From an uncultured Cryomorphaceae bacterium (GTDB lineage: Bacteria > Bacteroidota > Bacteroidia > Flavobacteriales > Schleiferiaceae), in the NCBI GenBank assembly GCA_913043005.1, contig CAJWKU010000013.1:1-42425 (forward strand): a stretch of 42,425 nt of DNA, written 5' to 3'. Positions 31,161 to 39,699 of this stretch are shown here, in pieces. The notes under the pieces are model-generated. The model did no database searches and was not told the DNA's origin. It was given only the letters and a program-made list of their open reading frames with translations. Position 1 is the first letter of the stretch; the number at the start of each line of letters is the position of its first letter. The translations under genes and the position numbers were made by a program.

Positions 31161-34003
31161 TGCTTAAAAATCTAATATTCATTGCGATATGTCTAACAAT
31201 GCCAGCAATGGCTCAAACAGCTGTTAAGTCATTAATGCATCAAGACTATGATTCTTGGGAAAGAATAAGCGATTATGGAATAAGTGACAATGGTCGATAT
31301 GCCTTTGCGACAGTAACCCCTCAGATTGGAGACGGAAGCTCTATTTTATTTAACCTTGAAACAGGTGAAGAAATCGCAAGATGGGATAGGGCTTTTCAGC
31401 TAAATTTTTTGCCAAATTCAGGATTTATAATTTTTTCTGTCAAACCTCCTTTTTTAGAAAATCGATCCATGAAATTGAGAAAGGAAAAGAATGAGAATAT
31501 GCTTCAAAACCAATGTGTTTTAGCTTCCCTAGTTGATGATCAAATAAGAGGCTTAGATACTCTAGGTTCCGTATCTAGATTTGAGATAGATTATGGTAAA
31601 ATGGATAACGGTATTGATGTTTTTGCCATTGAACGCCCTTCTTTTAAAAAAGAAAAATCAAAACTAAGCTTATATACCCTAAAGGCCAATAAATCAAAGC
31701 AAAATTATCTAATCGATTCAAATTATACCTGGGAAAATACCATTGATTGGGGTTTTGCCAAGAACAGAATGACAAATAGTGCGTTCTATGTTATTGTTGA
31801 AAATAAAAAAAATGACACTCAATCATTAATATATAATCCATTAAAAAAAGATTCTTTAATTGATGTTGGAGCTACTTTTGAATCCATTGCTTTTGGGAAT
31901 AAAAAATCCCCAGGATTAGCAGGTTGCATTTTTTACACAAAAAAAATAAGGGTCAATGATGATTATACTTCACTTTGGCAAGCGGGATTAGACAGCAATA
32001 ACAATCTATATCGAAAGATGATAGCAGAAGTTAATTCTCCTGGGTTTCCTCCAGGTTATTATCCTAGTTCAAAAGGTCAGATTATAATTGACAACGGGGG
32101 TCTTTATTTTTATTATCATCGTTCTTTCAATCCTGTGGAATGGGATGACAGTACCTCTTTAAAAGAGGAACGGGCAGAATTGGATATTTGGTCTTGGAAT
32201 GAGGATCAGATTCAGACTCAACAAGCAAAAAGGTTTAGACGAGAAAAACAACCTCAATATTTGGCCTATTATTCCTTCGATACGAAGAGTATAAAAAGTA
32301 TTGGAAATACTAGGTTTCCAAACGTAATATTTGACGAAAATCATAATCATAATTGGGTAATAAGATATACTCAGAAGCCTTATCAGAGGCAATACTCATA
32401 TGATGTACAACTTCCTTATGATTTGGAATTTTTCTCATTAATTAATGGCGAATCATTAAAAATTAAAGATTCTCTTATTCTTGCTCGACCTCCAATTATG
32501 AATCCTAATGGAAGTGCTATTGCATATTATCGAATGGATAAGAGAATCTGGGAAATAGCCTTTGTTGATAGTTCTCTTTTTGGCGAAACTATTGTAAAAA
32601 TAGTGGAAGTTCCAATGTCTAAACCTGTATGGGATGAAGAGCATGATAGCCCTTCTTACCCCTATCCATACGGTTCTCCAGGTTGGTTGTCATCTGGAGA
32701 CTTTGTCGTTTATGATGCATATGATATTTGGCGATTTAATCATAAAACGAGAGAGTTAGTAGCCCTCACAAATTCGTATGGTCGTATTACTGAATCTCGA
32801 ATGCGAGTTTTGAATTTAGAGCCTGAATTTGACGAAGATCTAGATGTGAAAAAAGGTATAGATAACAGTGATGGAACCATTACCATTCAAACTTTTCATG
32901 AGCCCTCAAAATCTTCAGGAATATTGATGCTTGATTTGGCGAGTAAAGGAACTGAGACTTTGTCTTTTGGTAACTTCAAGAATTCTCGGTTTCGCCGAGC
33001 GAGACATGCAAACTCTCTTTTATTTTTTCAAGAAACAGTTGATTCATCTCCAAATTTATTCAGTTATAATTTAATTGAAGACCCGGCTTTTGAGATGAGA
33101 AATAAGCTGTTAAGGTTGACTGATTTGAATCCTCAGCAGGATAGTTTCATTTGGCCAAAAGTTGAAATCATTAAATACCGTGCTTTTGGGAAAAAAATGC
33201 AAGGATTACTTTATACTCCCCAAAATATAAGTTTAAATCAAAGTTTGCCAATGATTGTTTATTTCTATGAGTCCTATTCAGACAGACTTCATGATTATAA
33301 AACACCTGCTCCTAGTGCTTCAACAATAAATATTACTTGGTTTGTTAGTAACGGCTATGCGGTCTTCATCCCAGATATCATTTATAAAGAAGGACAACCA
33401 GGGATGAGTGCATTAAAGTGCATAAATAATGGAGTTGATCGTGTTTTAAAAGCTCATAAAAGAATTGATTCTAAGCGAATTGGAATCCAAGGTCAAAGTT
33501 GGGGTGGGTATCAAACTGCTTTCGTTATTACTCGAACAGACCGTTATGCATGTGCCATGGCTGGAGCCCCCGTAAGCAATATGTTCTCAGCATACGGAGG
33601 GATTCGTTATGGAAGTGGTATGTCTAGACAATTTCAGTATGAAAAGACCCAAAGTCGAATCGGCTCAACTCCATGGCGTCGATTTGATTTATATAAAAAA
33701 AATTCTCCGGTATTCTTTGCCGATAATATAGATACGCCAATTATGATCATGCATAATGATAATGATGGAGCAGTACCATTTACTCAAGGCGTAGAGTTGT
33801 ATATGGCATTACGTAGATTGGAAAAGCCTGTTTGGATGCTGGTTTATAACGGGGAGCAGCATAATTTAAAAAAGCGTGCTAATCGATTAGATTTGTCAAA
33901 CCGTATGGGCCAATTTTTTGATCATTATCTTAAGAGCGCAACAAAGCCAGACTGGATGTCAAAAGGAAGACCCTTAACCGAGAAACCCATTCAAAAAAAA
34001 TAA
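31157..34003 (+). CDS. S9-family (prolyl oligopeptidase) peptidase, secreted
   Basis: This 948-residue protein has a signal peptide (about 1-20, ending PAMAQ), a long region likely forming a beta-propeller (about 25-640), and a C-terminal alpha/beta-hydrolase domain (about 660-930). The catalytic Ser lies in GIQGQSWGGYQTAF, the Asp in IMHNDNDGAVPFTQG, and the His in YNGEEQHNL-like context (actual GEQHNLKKRANR). It should cleave peptides in the periplasm or outside the cell. It is larger than typical dipeptidyl peptidase IV or acylaminoacyl peptidase but similar to many Bacteroidota S9 enzymes. It is translationally coupled to the YebC-family gene and followed 6 bases later by a rhodanese gene. 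Confidence 0.9.
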   Translation: MMLKNLIFIAICLTMPAMAQTAVKSLMHQDYDSWERISDYGISDNGRYAFATVTPQIGDGSSILFNLETGEEIARWDRAFQLNFLPNSGFIIFSVKPPFLENRSMKLRKEKNENMLQNQCVLASLVDDQIRGLDTLGSVSRFEIDYGKMDNGIDVFAIERPSFKKEKSKLSLYTLKANKSKQNYLIDSNYTWENTIDWGFAKNRMTNSAFYVIVENKKNDTQSLIYNPLKKDSLIDVGATFESIAFGNKKSPGLAGCIFYTKKIRVNDDYTSLWQAGLDSNNNLYRKMIAEVNSPGFPPGYYPSSKGQIIIDNGGLYFYYHRSFNPVEWDDSTSLKEERAELDIWSWNEDQIQTQQAKRFRREKQPQYLAYYSFDTKSIKSIGNTRFPNVIFDENHNHNWVIRYTQKPYQRQYSYDVQLPYDLEFFSLINGESLKIKDSLILARPPIMNPNGSAIAYYRMDKRIWEIAFVDSSLFGETIVKIVEVPMSKPVWDEEHDSPSYPYPYGSPGWLSSGDFVVYDAYDIWRFNHKTRELVALTNSYGRITESRMRVLNLEPEFDEDLDVKKGIDNSDGTITIQTFHEPSKSSGILMLDLASKGTETLSFGNFKNSRFRRARHANSLLFFQETVDSSPNLFSYNLIEDPAFEMRNKLLRLTDLNPQQDSFIWPKVEIIKYRAFGKKMQGLLYTPQNISLNQSLPMIVYFYESYSDRLHDYKTPAPSASTINITWFVSNGYAVFIPDIIYKEGQPGMSALKCINNGVDRVLKAHKRIDSKRIGIQGQSWGGYQTAFVITRTDRYACAMAGAPVSNMFSAYGGIRYGSGMSRQFQYEKTQSRIGSTPWRRFDLYKKNSPVFFADNIDTPIMIMHNDNDGAVPFTQGVELYMALRRLEKPVWMLVYNGEQHNLKKRANRLDLSNRMGQFFDHYLKSATKPDWMSKGRPLTEKPIQKK

Positions 34004-34009
34004 CTAAAT

Positions 34010-34288
34010 ATGAATATTCAAGAAGCAATTAATCATTCTGATGCTACAATACTAGATGTGAGAAGAGAAGATGAATTTGAAGAAGGGCATGTTCCAAATT
34101 CAATAAATATTCCTCTTCATGATGTTCCTGATAATATTGATCGTATCCGGGCAATGTCTACTCCATTAGTTTTATGCTGCAAATCAGGAGGGAGAAGTGG
34201 TCAGGCTCTTCTGCTTCTTAAGTCACAAGGTTTGACTGAATTGCAAAACGGGGGTGGTTACACGGATGTTTTGAAACTCAAAAAATAG
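34010..34288 (+). CDS. Rhodanese-like domain protein (cytoplasmic)
   Basis: This 92-residue single-domain protein has no signal peptide. Seen are LDVRREDEFEEGHVPNSINI (CH2A-type motif) and the active-site loop LVLCCKSGGRSGQA, with the catalytic Cys in the second Cys of the pair. Rhodaneses carry sulfur as a persulfide and the true donor and acceptor are unknown. It is followed 2 bases later by a second rhodanese predicted to be outside the cytoplasm. Confidence 0.88.
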   Translation: MNIQEAINHSDATILDVRREDEFEEGHVPNSINIPLHDVPDNIDRIRAMSTPLVLCCKSGGRSGQALLLLKSQGLTELQNGGGYTDVLKLKK

Positions 34289-34290
34289 AT

Positions 34291-34752
34291 ATGTTCAATA
34301 TTATTTTTTTAAAATATCATATTTCAGTAGCTCACTTATTCAGTCTCATGACCTGTTTATCTCTTCTGTGCTCGTGTAATTCATTTGATACGGCTAAAAA
34401 GAATTCTGAGGATAGAATTTTGGCCGAATTGACACCATCTCAGTTCGAATTGCATATTAAGGATAATCATTTAATCGATGTAAGAACGCCAGAGGAAGTA
34501 GATCAGGGAATTATTGAAGGAGCAATAACAATAAATTATTACGACGACGATTTTGTTCAGCAATTTGATTCTTTGTTTGGCGATAATAAGTCCCAGGAGC
34601 TCTATCTATACTGTCGCAGTGGTGGTCGGAGTTTCAAAGCTTTAAATGCTTTGAAGCAATATGGATTTTCAAATGTTCATCACCTTAAGGGTGGAATAAA
34701 ATCTTGGAATGCACCAAATCTAAGAAATGCTAAAAAGCAATTAAATAAATAG
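34291..34752 (+). CDS. Rhodanese-like lipoprotein
   Basis: This 153-residue protein has a hydrophobic N-terminal segment ending in LLCSC, a lipobox that predicts a lipidated Cys near residue 29. The start may be the internal ATG at residue 19 (MTCLSLLCSC). The rhodanese domain (about 45-148) has LIDVRTPEEVDQGIIEGAIT and the active-site loop LYCRSGGRSFKA with the catalytic Cys. It should act in the periplasm. Tandem placement with the cytoplasmic rhodanese suggests a paralogue pair serving two compartments. Confidence 0.85.
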   Translation: MFNIIFLKYHISVAHLFSLMTCLSLLCSCNSFDTAKKNSEDRILAELTPSQFELHIKDNHLIDVRTPEEVDQGIIEGAITINYYDDDFVQQFDSLFGDNKSQELYLYCRSGGRSFKALNALKQYGFSNVHHLKGGIKSWNAPNLRNAKKQLNK

Positions 34753-34768
34753 CAAAAAAAATACGGAA

Positions 34769-35191
34769 TTACTTTGGGGATTTAACCACAAATGATTGTG
34801 GGTATTTTTTTCGCCATTTTTTTAATTTAAATTCTGCTGCGAGTTTGATTGAGAATAGCCCAACTGAAATTTTAAAATTTGGTTCATCAAAGTGAAGCAT
34901 CAAATTCGTAGAATCTAATAATTCATTATAAATTTTCATTGCGTCTTTTCTAGTCCCACTGAAAACCTGTATTGTATATCTTTCGATATTTCCAGATTGA
35001 TTACCTACCCCTTCTAAAGAAAGTTTTTTCACATGGGAGCTCCATGCGGAATCGAATCCTGATCCGGAAATTATTATGATGCTATCCTTTATGCCTTGGG
35101 CAAAATTTCTATCAATTTGTAAAGCAGTTCCATCTGCTGAAAACCAAAGTATTGAGCCGAAACAAAAGGTTAAAATCGTGATATATTTCAT
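34769..35191 (-). CDS. Secreted SPOR-domain protein
   Basis: This 140-residue protein has a hydrophobic signal segment (about 1-20). Its C-terminal part (about 68-138) fits a SPOR domain: YTIQVFSGTRKDAMKIYNEL, then FKISVGLFSIKLAAEFKLKK and a final strand SFVV. SPOR domains bind peptidoglycan stripped of stem peptides, often at division sites. It converges with the second rhodanese gene (16 bases between stops) and is divergent from actA. No partner is evident. Confidence 0.75.
   Translation of the reverse strand: MKYITILTFCFGSILWFSADGTALQIDRNFAQGIKDSIIIISGSGFDSAWSSHVKKLSLEGVGNQSGNIERYTIQVFSGTRKDAMKIYNELLDSTNLMLHFDEPNFKISVGLFSIKLAAEFKLKKWRKKYPQSFVVKSPK
34786..34811 (+). terminator. Rho-independent-type terminator for the S9/rhodanese unit
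   Basis: CCACAA (34786-34791), loop ATGA, TTGTGG (34796-34801), then GTA and seven T (34805-34811) on the plus strand. It lies inside the 3' coding end of the convergent SPOR gene rather than in the 16-base gap. Confidence 0.5.
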
Positions 35192-35296
35192 TGAAATACA
35201 AAGGTGAGGAAAAAGTCAAGATTATTTATTATTTAGAAACGTTTTAAATTAGGAATAAACCGTCAAATAACCGCCATCCCTGAAGAGGTTGTTTTG

Positions 35297-35304
35297 TACT
35301 TTTG
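35297..35304 (+). promoter_or_regulatory. -7 element of the act operon
   Basis: TACTTTTG fits TAnnTTTG; no -33 TTG is seen at 21 bases. The expected transcription start is near 35310, which leaves ATG 35324 as the first usable start and excludes a TTG at 35294. Confidence 0.5.
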
Positions 35305-35323
35305 TCACACCCAAAAAGGGCAT

Positions 35324-36625
35324 ATGAATAGTTGTAGAATGTACATGCGTAAAGGTTTCTTGAATTCTTTGTTACTGCGATTATTAAGTATTGTATTGAC
35401 AATTAGTGCCTTATCAATTCCTGCAAGCGCAGAAGTGGATGTGGATCTTGGTAAAAAATTGTTTAAATCCAACTGTGCATCATGCCATAAGTTGGACAAA
35501 AAGCTTATTGGTCCTGCTCTTTCTGGCGTTACTCAAAGGAGATCTGAGGAATGGCTGCTACGTTGGATTCGAAATAATGCTGAATTAAGAGCGTCTGGAG
35601 ATGCAGATGCTAAAGCAATTTTTGAGGAGTACAATGGGTCTATCATGACAGCTTTCCCTGCTCTATCAGATGATGATATTAAAAGTATTCTAGCATATAC
35701 AGATGCAGTGCCGGCTGTAGCGATTCCAAAAGATGTTCCCGCAGTTCAACCGGTTGCTGAGCCGGCGAATGATTTATTCCTAATTTATGTCTTGGGTGTT
35801 TTCTTGGCACTGTTCATCATACTCCTTCTCCGGATAAGAAATACTTTGAAGCAAATCAATGGCGATAATTCTTCAACAGTTATTCAAGATTTTAATGCAT
35901 TAACCCAATGGTTAGTTGGGAATAAACGTTTCATGACTGCAGCTACAATCGTAGTAACTGTTGGATTCATTCATCAGTTATTTTGGTTCTTAATGGCTGT
36001 AGGGGTAGAAGTGAATTACCAACCAATTCAGCCTATTGCTTTTAGTCACAAGATTCATGCTGGAGAAAACCAAGTTGACTGTAATTATTGCCACACTTCT
36101 GCACGTCAATCGAAACACTCCGGTATTCCTTCTACGAATGTCTGTATGAATTGCCACATGTATATCGATGGAACTGAAATTTTAAATGATGCAGGTCTCC
36201 CAAAATATGCAGGAGAACGTTCCCCCGAAATATCAAAAATATATGCCGCAATTGGATGGGATGCAGAAAATAGATCCTATATAGAAAACTACGAGCAAAA
36301 GCCTGTGAGATGGATTCGAATTCATAATTTGCCGGATCTAGTATATTTTAACCATGCTCAGCACGTAACTGCCGGCGGCGTTGAATGTCAAACTTGCCAT
36401 GGGCCAATTCAGGAAATGGATGTTGTTTATCAATATTCGGAATTGACCATGGGCTGGTGTATTAATTGTCATCGTGAAACTGAAGTTAATACCTCGAATG
36501 GATATTATGCTGACGCCGCTGCCGGTGGAAAAAGTATAAATGAACGCCTTGCATCAAAGTTTCATGATGAAATTATTACTGTCGAAAAAATTGGAGGTCT
36601 AGAATGTGGTAAATGTCACTATTAA
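35324..36625 (+). CDS. actA: Alternative complex III multiheme cytochrome c subunit ActA
   Basis: About 433 residues from ATG 35324; ATGs at 35339 and 35345 are also possible. The signal peptide ends near ASA (SIPASAEVDVDLG). An N-terminal class-I cytochrome c domain has CASCH (35474). A single transmembrane helix follows (FLIYVLGVFLALFIILLL), then another hydrophobic stretch (FMTAATIVVTVGFIHQLFWF), and a C-terminal five-heme region with CNYCH (36080), CMNCH (36143), CQTCH (36386), CINCH (36458) and CGKCH (36605), six CxxCH in all. ActA takes electrons from the Fe-S subunit ActB and passes them to ActE or an oxidase. It starts the act cluster and is followed 9 bases later by actB. Confidence 0.94.
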   Translation: MNSCRMYMRKGFLNSLLLRLLSIVLTISALSIPASAEVDVDLGKKLFKSNCASCHKLDKKLIGPALSGVTQRRSEEWLLRWIRNNAELRASGDADAKAIFEEYNGSIMTAFPALSDDDIKSILAYTDAVPAVAIPKDVPAVQPVAEPANDLFLIYVLGVFLALFIILLLRIRNTLKQINGDNSSTVIQDFNALTQWLVGNKRFMTAATIVVTVGFIHQLFWFLMAVGVEVNYQPIQPIAFSHKIHAGENQVDCNYCHTSARQSKHSGIPSTNVCMNCHMYIDGTEILNDAGLPKYAGERSPEISKIYAAIGWDAENRSYIENYEQKPVRWIRIHNLPDLVYFNHAQHVTAGGVECQTCHGPIQEMDVVYQYSELTMGWCINCHRETEVNTSNGYYADAAAGGKSINERLASKFHDEIITVEKIGGLECGKCHY

Positions 36626-36634
36626 CTATTTAAC

Positions 36635-39600
36635 ATGGCTATAGAAAAAGTTTATTGGAAAGGATTTGACCAACTGGCAAATACAGAAGTTTCAAAGCGT
36701 CTGTCTGAAAATGAATTTTCTGAAGATATTCCTATTGATCAATTCCTGGGGGATGATAATCTTATGGCCAATTCTTCAACTAGCCGTAGAGATTTCTTGA
36801 AATATTTAGGCTTCTCTACAGCGGCAGCAACCCTAGCCGCATGTGAGCAGCCAATAATTGAGAGTATTCCTTATGTCGTAAAACCAGACAGGCTAACCCC
36901 AGGAATGCCAACCTATTATGCGACGAGCTATGTAGATGGTCAAGATTTTGCATCGATTTTAGTCAAAACTCGTGAAGGGCGACCGATAAAAATTGAGCCA
37001 GGAGATAAAACTCGTTTCAACTGGGGAACTAATGGAAGAGCTCAAGCTAGTGTCCTTTCTTTATATGATTCCTCCAGATTAAGGCAACCCATCAAGAATG
37101 ATATGCAATCTGATTGGGACACCATTAGTAATGATTTAAAAATTGCTGTTGAAGAATCGGTAAATGATGGAAAGCAATTTATGCTCCTAACTGGGTCAAT
37201 TTTTAGTCCTTCTTTTAAGTTAGTCGTTGAGGATTTGAGACAGACATATGCAAATTTTGTTCATGTTGAAATTGACGCAGTTTCATCTTCTGAAGTCTTG
37301 GATGTTTGGGAAGCCTTAACAGGTGTTAGAGCAATGCCAAGTATAGATATTTCTGCGGCTAATCTCGTTGTCTCTTTCAATGAGGACTTTCTCTCCTCCG
37401 CTACACCTCAACAAGTAGCTTCGGATTATGCATTTCGAAGAAAGCCTGGGAAAGGAATGCTTCGTCATATTCAGATTGAATCAAATCTTAGTTTAACTGG
37501 ATCAAATGCGGATAAGCGCATTAAAATCAAACCTTCTCAAGTAGGCTTTTCGTTATCTTATCTCTTAAACAAGGTTTCAGGTTCAAATCATTCTGTTGGT
37601 AAAATTGATAAAGTTTTGAAAAACCAACTCGACAGTATTGCAAAAGAATTGATGTCTTCAAATGGAAAATCAGTCGTTTTGGTTGGTGGAAATTCGGGCG
37701 CTAATGCATACCTATCGGCTGCTTTGAATGCCGCATTAAAAAATATCGGCACCACTATCCGACCTGATAAACCTGTTTATTTAAGGTCAGGTAATGATCG
37801 TGCTTTTGAAAATGCAATTACGGATATGAATGCTGGTAGTGTTGGTGTTGTAATAGTTGCAGGGCCAAACCCTGTTTATAATAGAGTTGGCTTTGATTCT
37901 GCTTTAAAAAATGTTAATTATTCTCTGAGTTTAAATGATCGTTTTGATGAAACTGCTGGAGCAACAACTGCGGCAGCACCTGTTCCGCATTATTTGGAGT
38001 CTTGGGCTGATTATATCCCAACCAATTTAGACTTTTCAGTTTCTCAACCAGTGATACGGCCACTTTTTAATAGTAAGCCCACAATAGAAGTACTTTCTGA
38101 ATTATTAGAAAAAAATAAATCCGCTAAAGATTTAGTCAAGGAAAGTGTTTTAGCTCAGGGATTGAATTGGTCTCAAACCTTGCATGATGGAGGTGCCTCT
38201 CTGAAAATTGACGCACGGATTCCATCTTTCATGGAAATCTCAGAACGTGCACTTGCAGGCGTGGAAATTGCAGTGGAAACGGCTGGTTCAGTGGATAGTG
38301 GGGCAATGGAATTGTCGTTATACCAAAAGACTGTTGGTGCTGGTTATCAATCAAATAACCCTTGGCTGCACGAACTTCCAGATCCGATTTCAAGGGCTTG
38401 TTGGGATAACTATTTAACGATTTCTGCAGCTGACGCTCTTAGTATGGGCTTTGTTAACGAGACGCAAAGTAATGGAGCTTTAGATGGTAGCATAGCAAAT
38501 ATTCAGGCAGGTGAGCTCTCACTAAATAATGTCCCCGTGCTGATTCAACCAGGTCAGGCTTCCGGTACCGTTGGTTTGGCTTTAGGTTATGGTAGAAGTC
38601 AAGTTGGAAAAGTTGCAGACGGACTTGGAGTTAATGCATATGCTCTCAATCTTTTAAACGGTTTTGGAGTTGTGAAAATAACCCCTGCCGAAGGAATGCA
38701 TGAATTTGCATCGACTCAATTAGGTAATACAATGATGGGCCGGAAAATTGTTAATGAGGTGTCATTATCCGACTTTATTAATGACCCCAAAGGTTCATCA
38801 TGGAATGAAAAGCCAACATTTCATACTCTTGATGGCACAGTAAGTGCAGATGAGGCGAATCTATGGGAAAACCATGATCATAAAACCATGCATATGTGGA
38901 ACATGAGTATTGATCTAAATAGTTGTCATGGTTGCGGAGCCTGTGTAATTGCCTGTCATATTGAAAATAATGTCCCAGTAGTTGGGAAAGAGGAGGTTCG
39001 TAATTTCAGAGATATGCACTGGTTACGTATTGATAGGTATTACTCTTCTGATATGACACCAGAACGGGCTGATACGGAAGATATTGGTGTTGTAAAAAAA
39101 TATGCTGAAATGGAAACCCCTGGTGTGAGTCCAGAGGTTGTTTTCCAACCAGTAATGTGTCAGCATTGCAATCATGCTCCTTGTGAGACTGTTTGCCCTG
39201 TTGGGGCGACAGTGCATTCTAGAGAAGGACTTAATCACATGGCATATAACCGTTGTATCGGTACTCGATATTGTGCCAATAACTGCCCATATAAGGTTAG
39301 AAGGTTTAATTGGTTCAATTACCAAAAAAATGAACAATTCGCATCTGTAAATCCAGCCCAAGATGATCTTGGGAGAATGGTACTTAATCCGGATGTTACT
39401 GTTCGCGCAAGAGGAGTAATGGAGAAATGCACCATGTGTATACAAAATATCCAATATGGAAAATTAGAAGCAAAGAAAGCGGGAAGGCCACTTAAGGATG
39501 GAGAAATAAATACCGCATGTGAATCTGCTTGTGATACTGGTGCAATTACATTTGGAGATGTCAATCTGCCTAACAGCGCTGTTCAAATTGCAAAAAATGA

Positions 39601-39682
39601 TAGTCGATCATACCATCTCCTTGAAGAGGTTGGTACTCAGCCTTCAGTATTTTATCAAACTAAAGTTCGAAATCGAGTTTAA
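36635..39682 (+). CDS. actB: Alternative complex III Fe-S subunit ActB (molybdopterin-oxidoreductase-like plus ferredoxin-like)
   Basis: This 1015-residue protein joins a molybdopterin-oxidoreductase-like part (about 60-720), which in ACIII binds no cofactor, to an Fe-S part (about 760-1010). Its N-terminus (VYWKGFDQLANT, then SRRDFLKYLGFSTAAATLAAC) is the extended Tat-variant signal of this family, with twin Arg near residue 50 and a lipobox Cys. Cluster motifs include CHGCGACVIACHIENN, CQHCNHAPCETVCPVGA, RCIGTRYCANNCPYKVRRFNW and EKCTMCIQNI, completed by CESACDTGA. It transfers electrons from the quinol site of ActC to ActA. The Tat-type signal is family knowledge; the motifs are seen. Confidence 0.95.
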   Translation: MAIEKVYWKGFDQLANTEVSKRLSENEFSEDIPIDQFLGDDNLMANSSTSRRDFLKYLGFSTAAATLAACEQPIIESIPYVVKPDRLTPGMPTYYATSYVDGQDFASILVKTREGRPIKIEPGDKTRFNWGTNGRAQASVLSLYDSSRLRQPIKNDMQSDWDTISNDLKIAVEESVNDGKQFMLLTGSIFSPSFKLVVEDLRQTYANFVHVEIDAVSSSEVLDVWEALTGVRAMPSIDISAANLVVSFNEDFLSSATPQQVASDYAFRRKPGKGMLRHIQIESNLSLTGSNADKRIKIKPSQVGFSLSYLLNKVSGSNHSVGKIDKVLKNQLDSIAKELMSSNGKSVVLVGGNSGANAYLSAALNAALKNIGTTIRPDKPVYLRSGNDRAFENAITDMNAGSVGVVIVAGPNPVYNRVGFDSALKNVNYSLSLNDRFDETAGATTAAAPVPHYLESWADYIPTNLDFSVSQPVIRPLFNSKPTIEVLSELLEKNKSAKDLVKESVLAQGLNWSQTLHDGGASLKIDARIPSFMEISERALAGVEIAVETAGSVDSGAMELSLYQKTVGAGYQSNNPWLHELPDPISRACWDNYLTISAADALSMGFVNETQSNGALDGSIANIQAGELSLNNVPVLIQPGQASGTVGLALGYGRSQVGKVADGLGVNAYALNLLNGFGVVKITPAEGMHEFASTQLGNTMMGRKIVNEVSLSDFINDPKGSSWNEKPTFHTLDGTVSADEANLWENHDHKTMHMWNMSIDLNSCHGCGACVIACHIENNVPVVGKEEVRNFRDMHWLRIDRYYSSDMTPERADTEDIGVVKKYAEMETPGVSPEVVFQPVMCQHCNHAPCETVCPVGATVHSREGLNHMAYNRCIGTRYCANNCPYKVRRFNWFNYQKNEQFASVNPAQDDLGRMVLNPDVTVRARGVMEKCTMCIQNIQYGKLEAKKAGRPLKDGEINTACESACDTGAITFGDVNLPNSAVQIAKNDSRSYHLLEEVGTQPSVFYQTKVRNRV

Positions 39683-39699
39683 CGGAGAAATAGGGAATT

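Noticed and set aside
36635-38880. ActB as an active molybdopterin enzyme
   Set aside because: The cluster context and the extended Tat-variant N-terminus identify ACIII ActB, whose molybdopterin-like part is known to bind no cofactor.
39023-39454. 143-codon open frame on the minus strand opposite actB
   Set aside because: It lies wholly within the conserved Fe-S region of actB, has no recognisable motif, and its residues mirror the codons of the actual gene.
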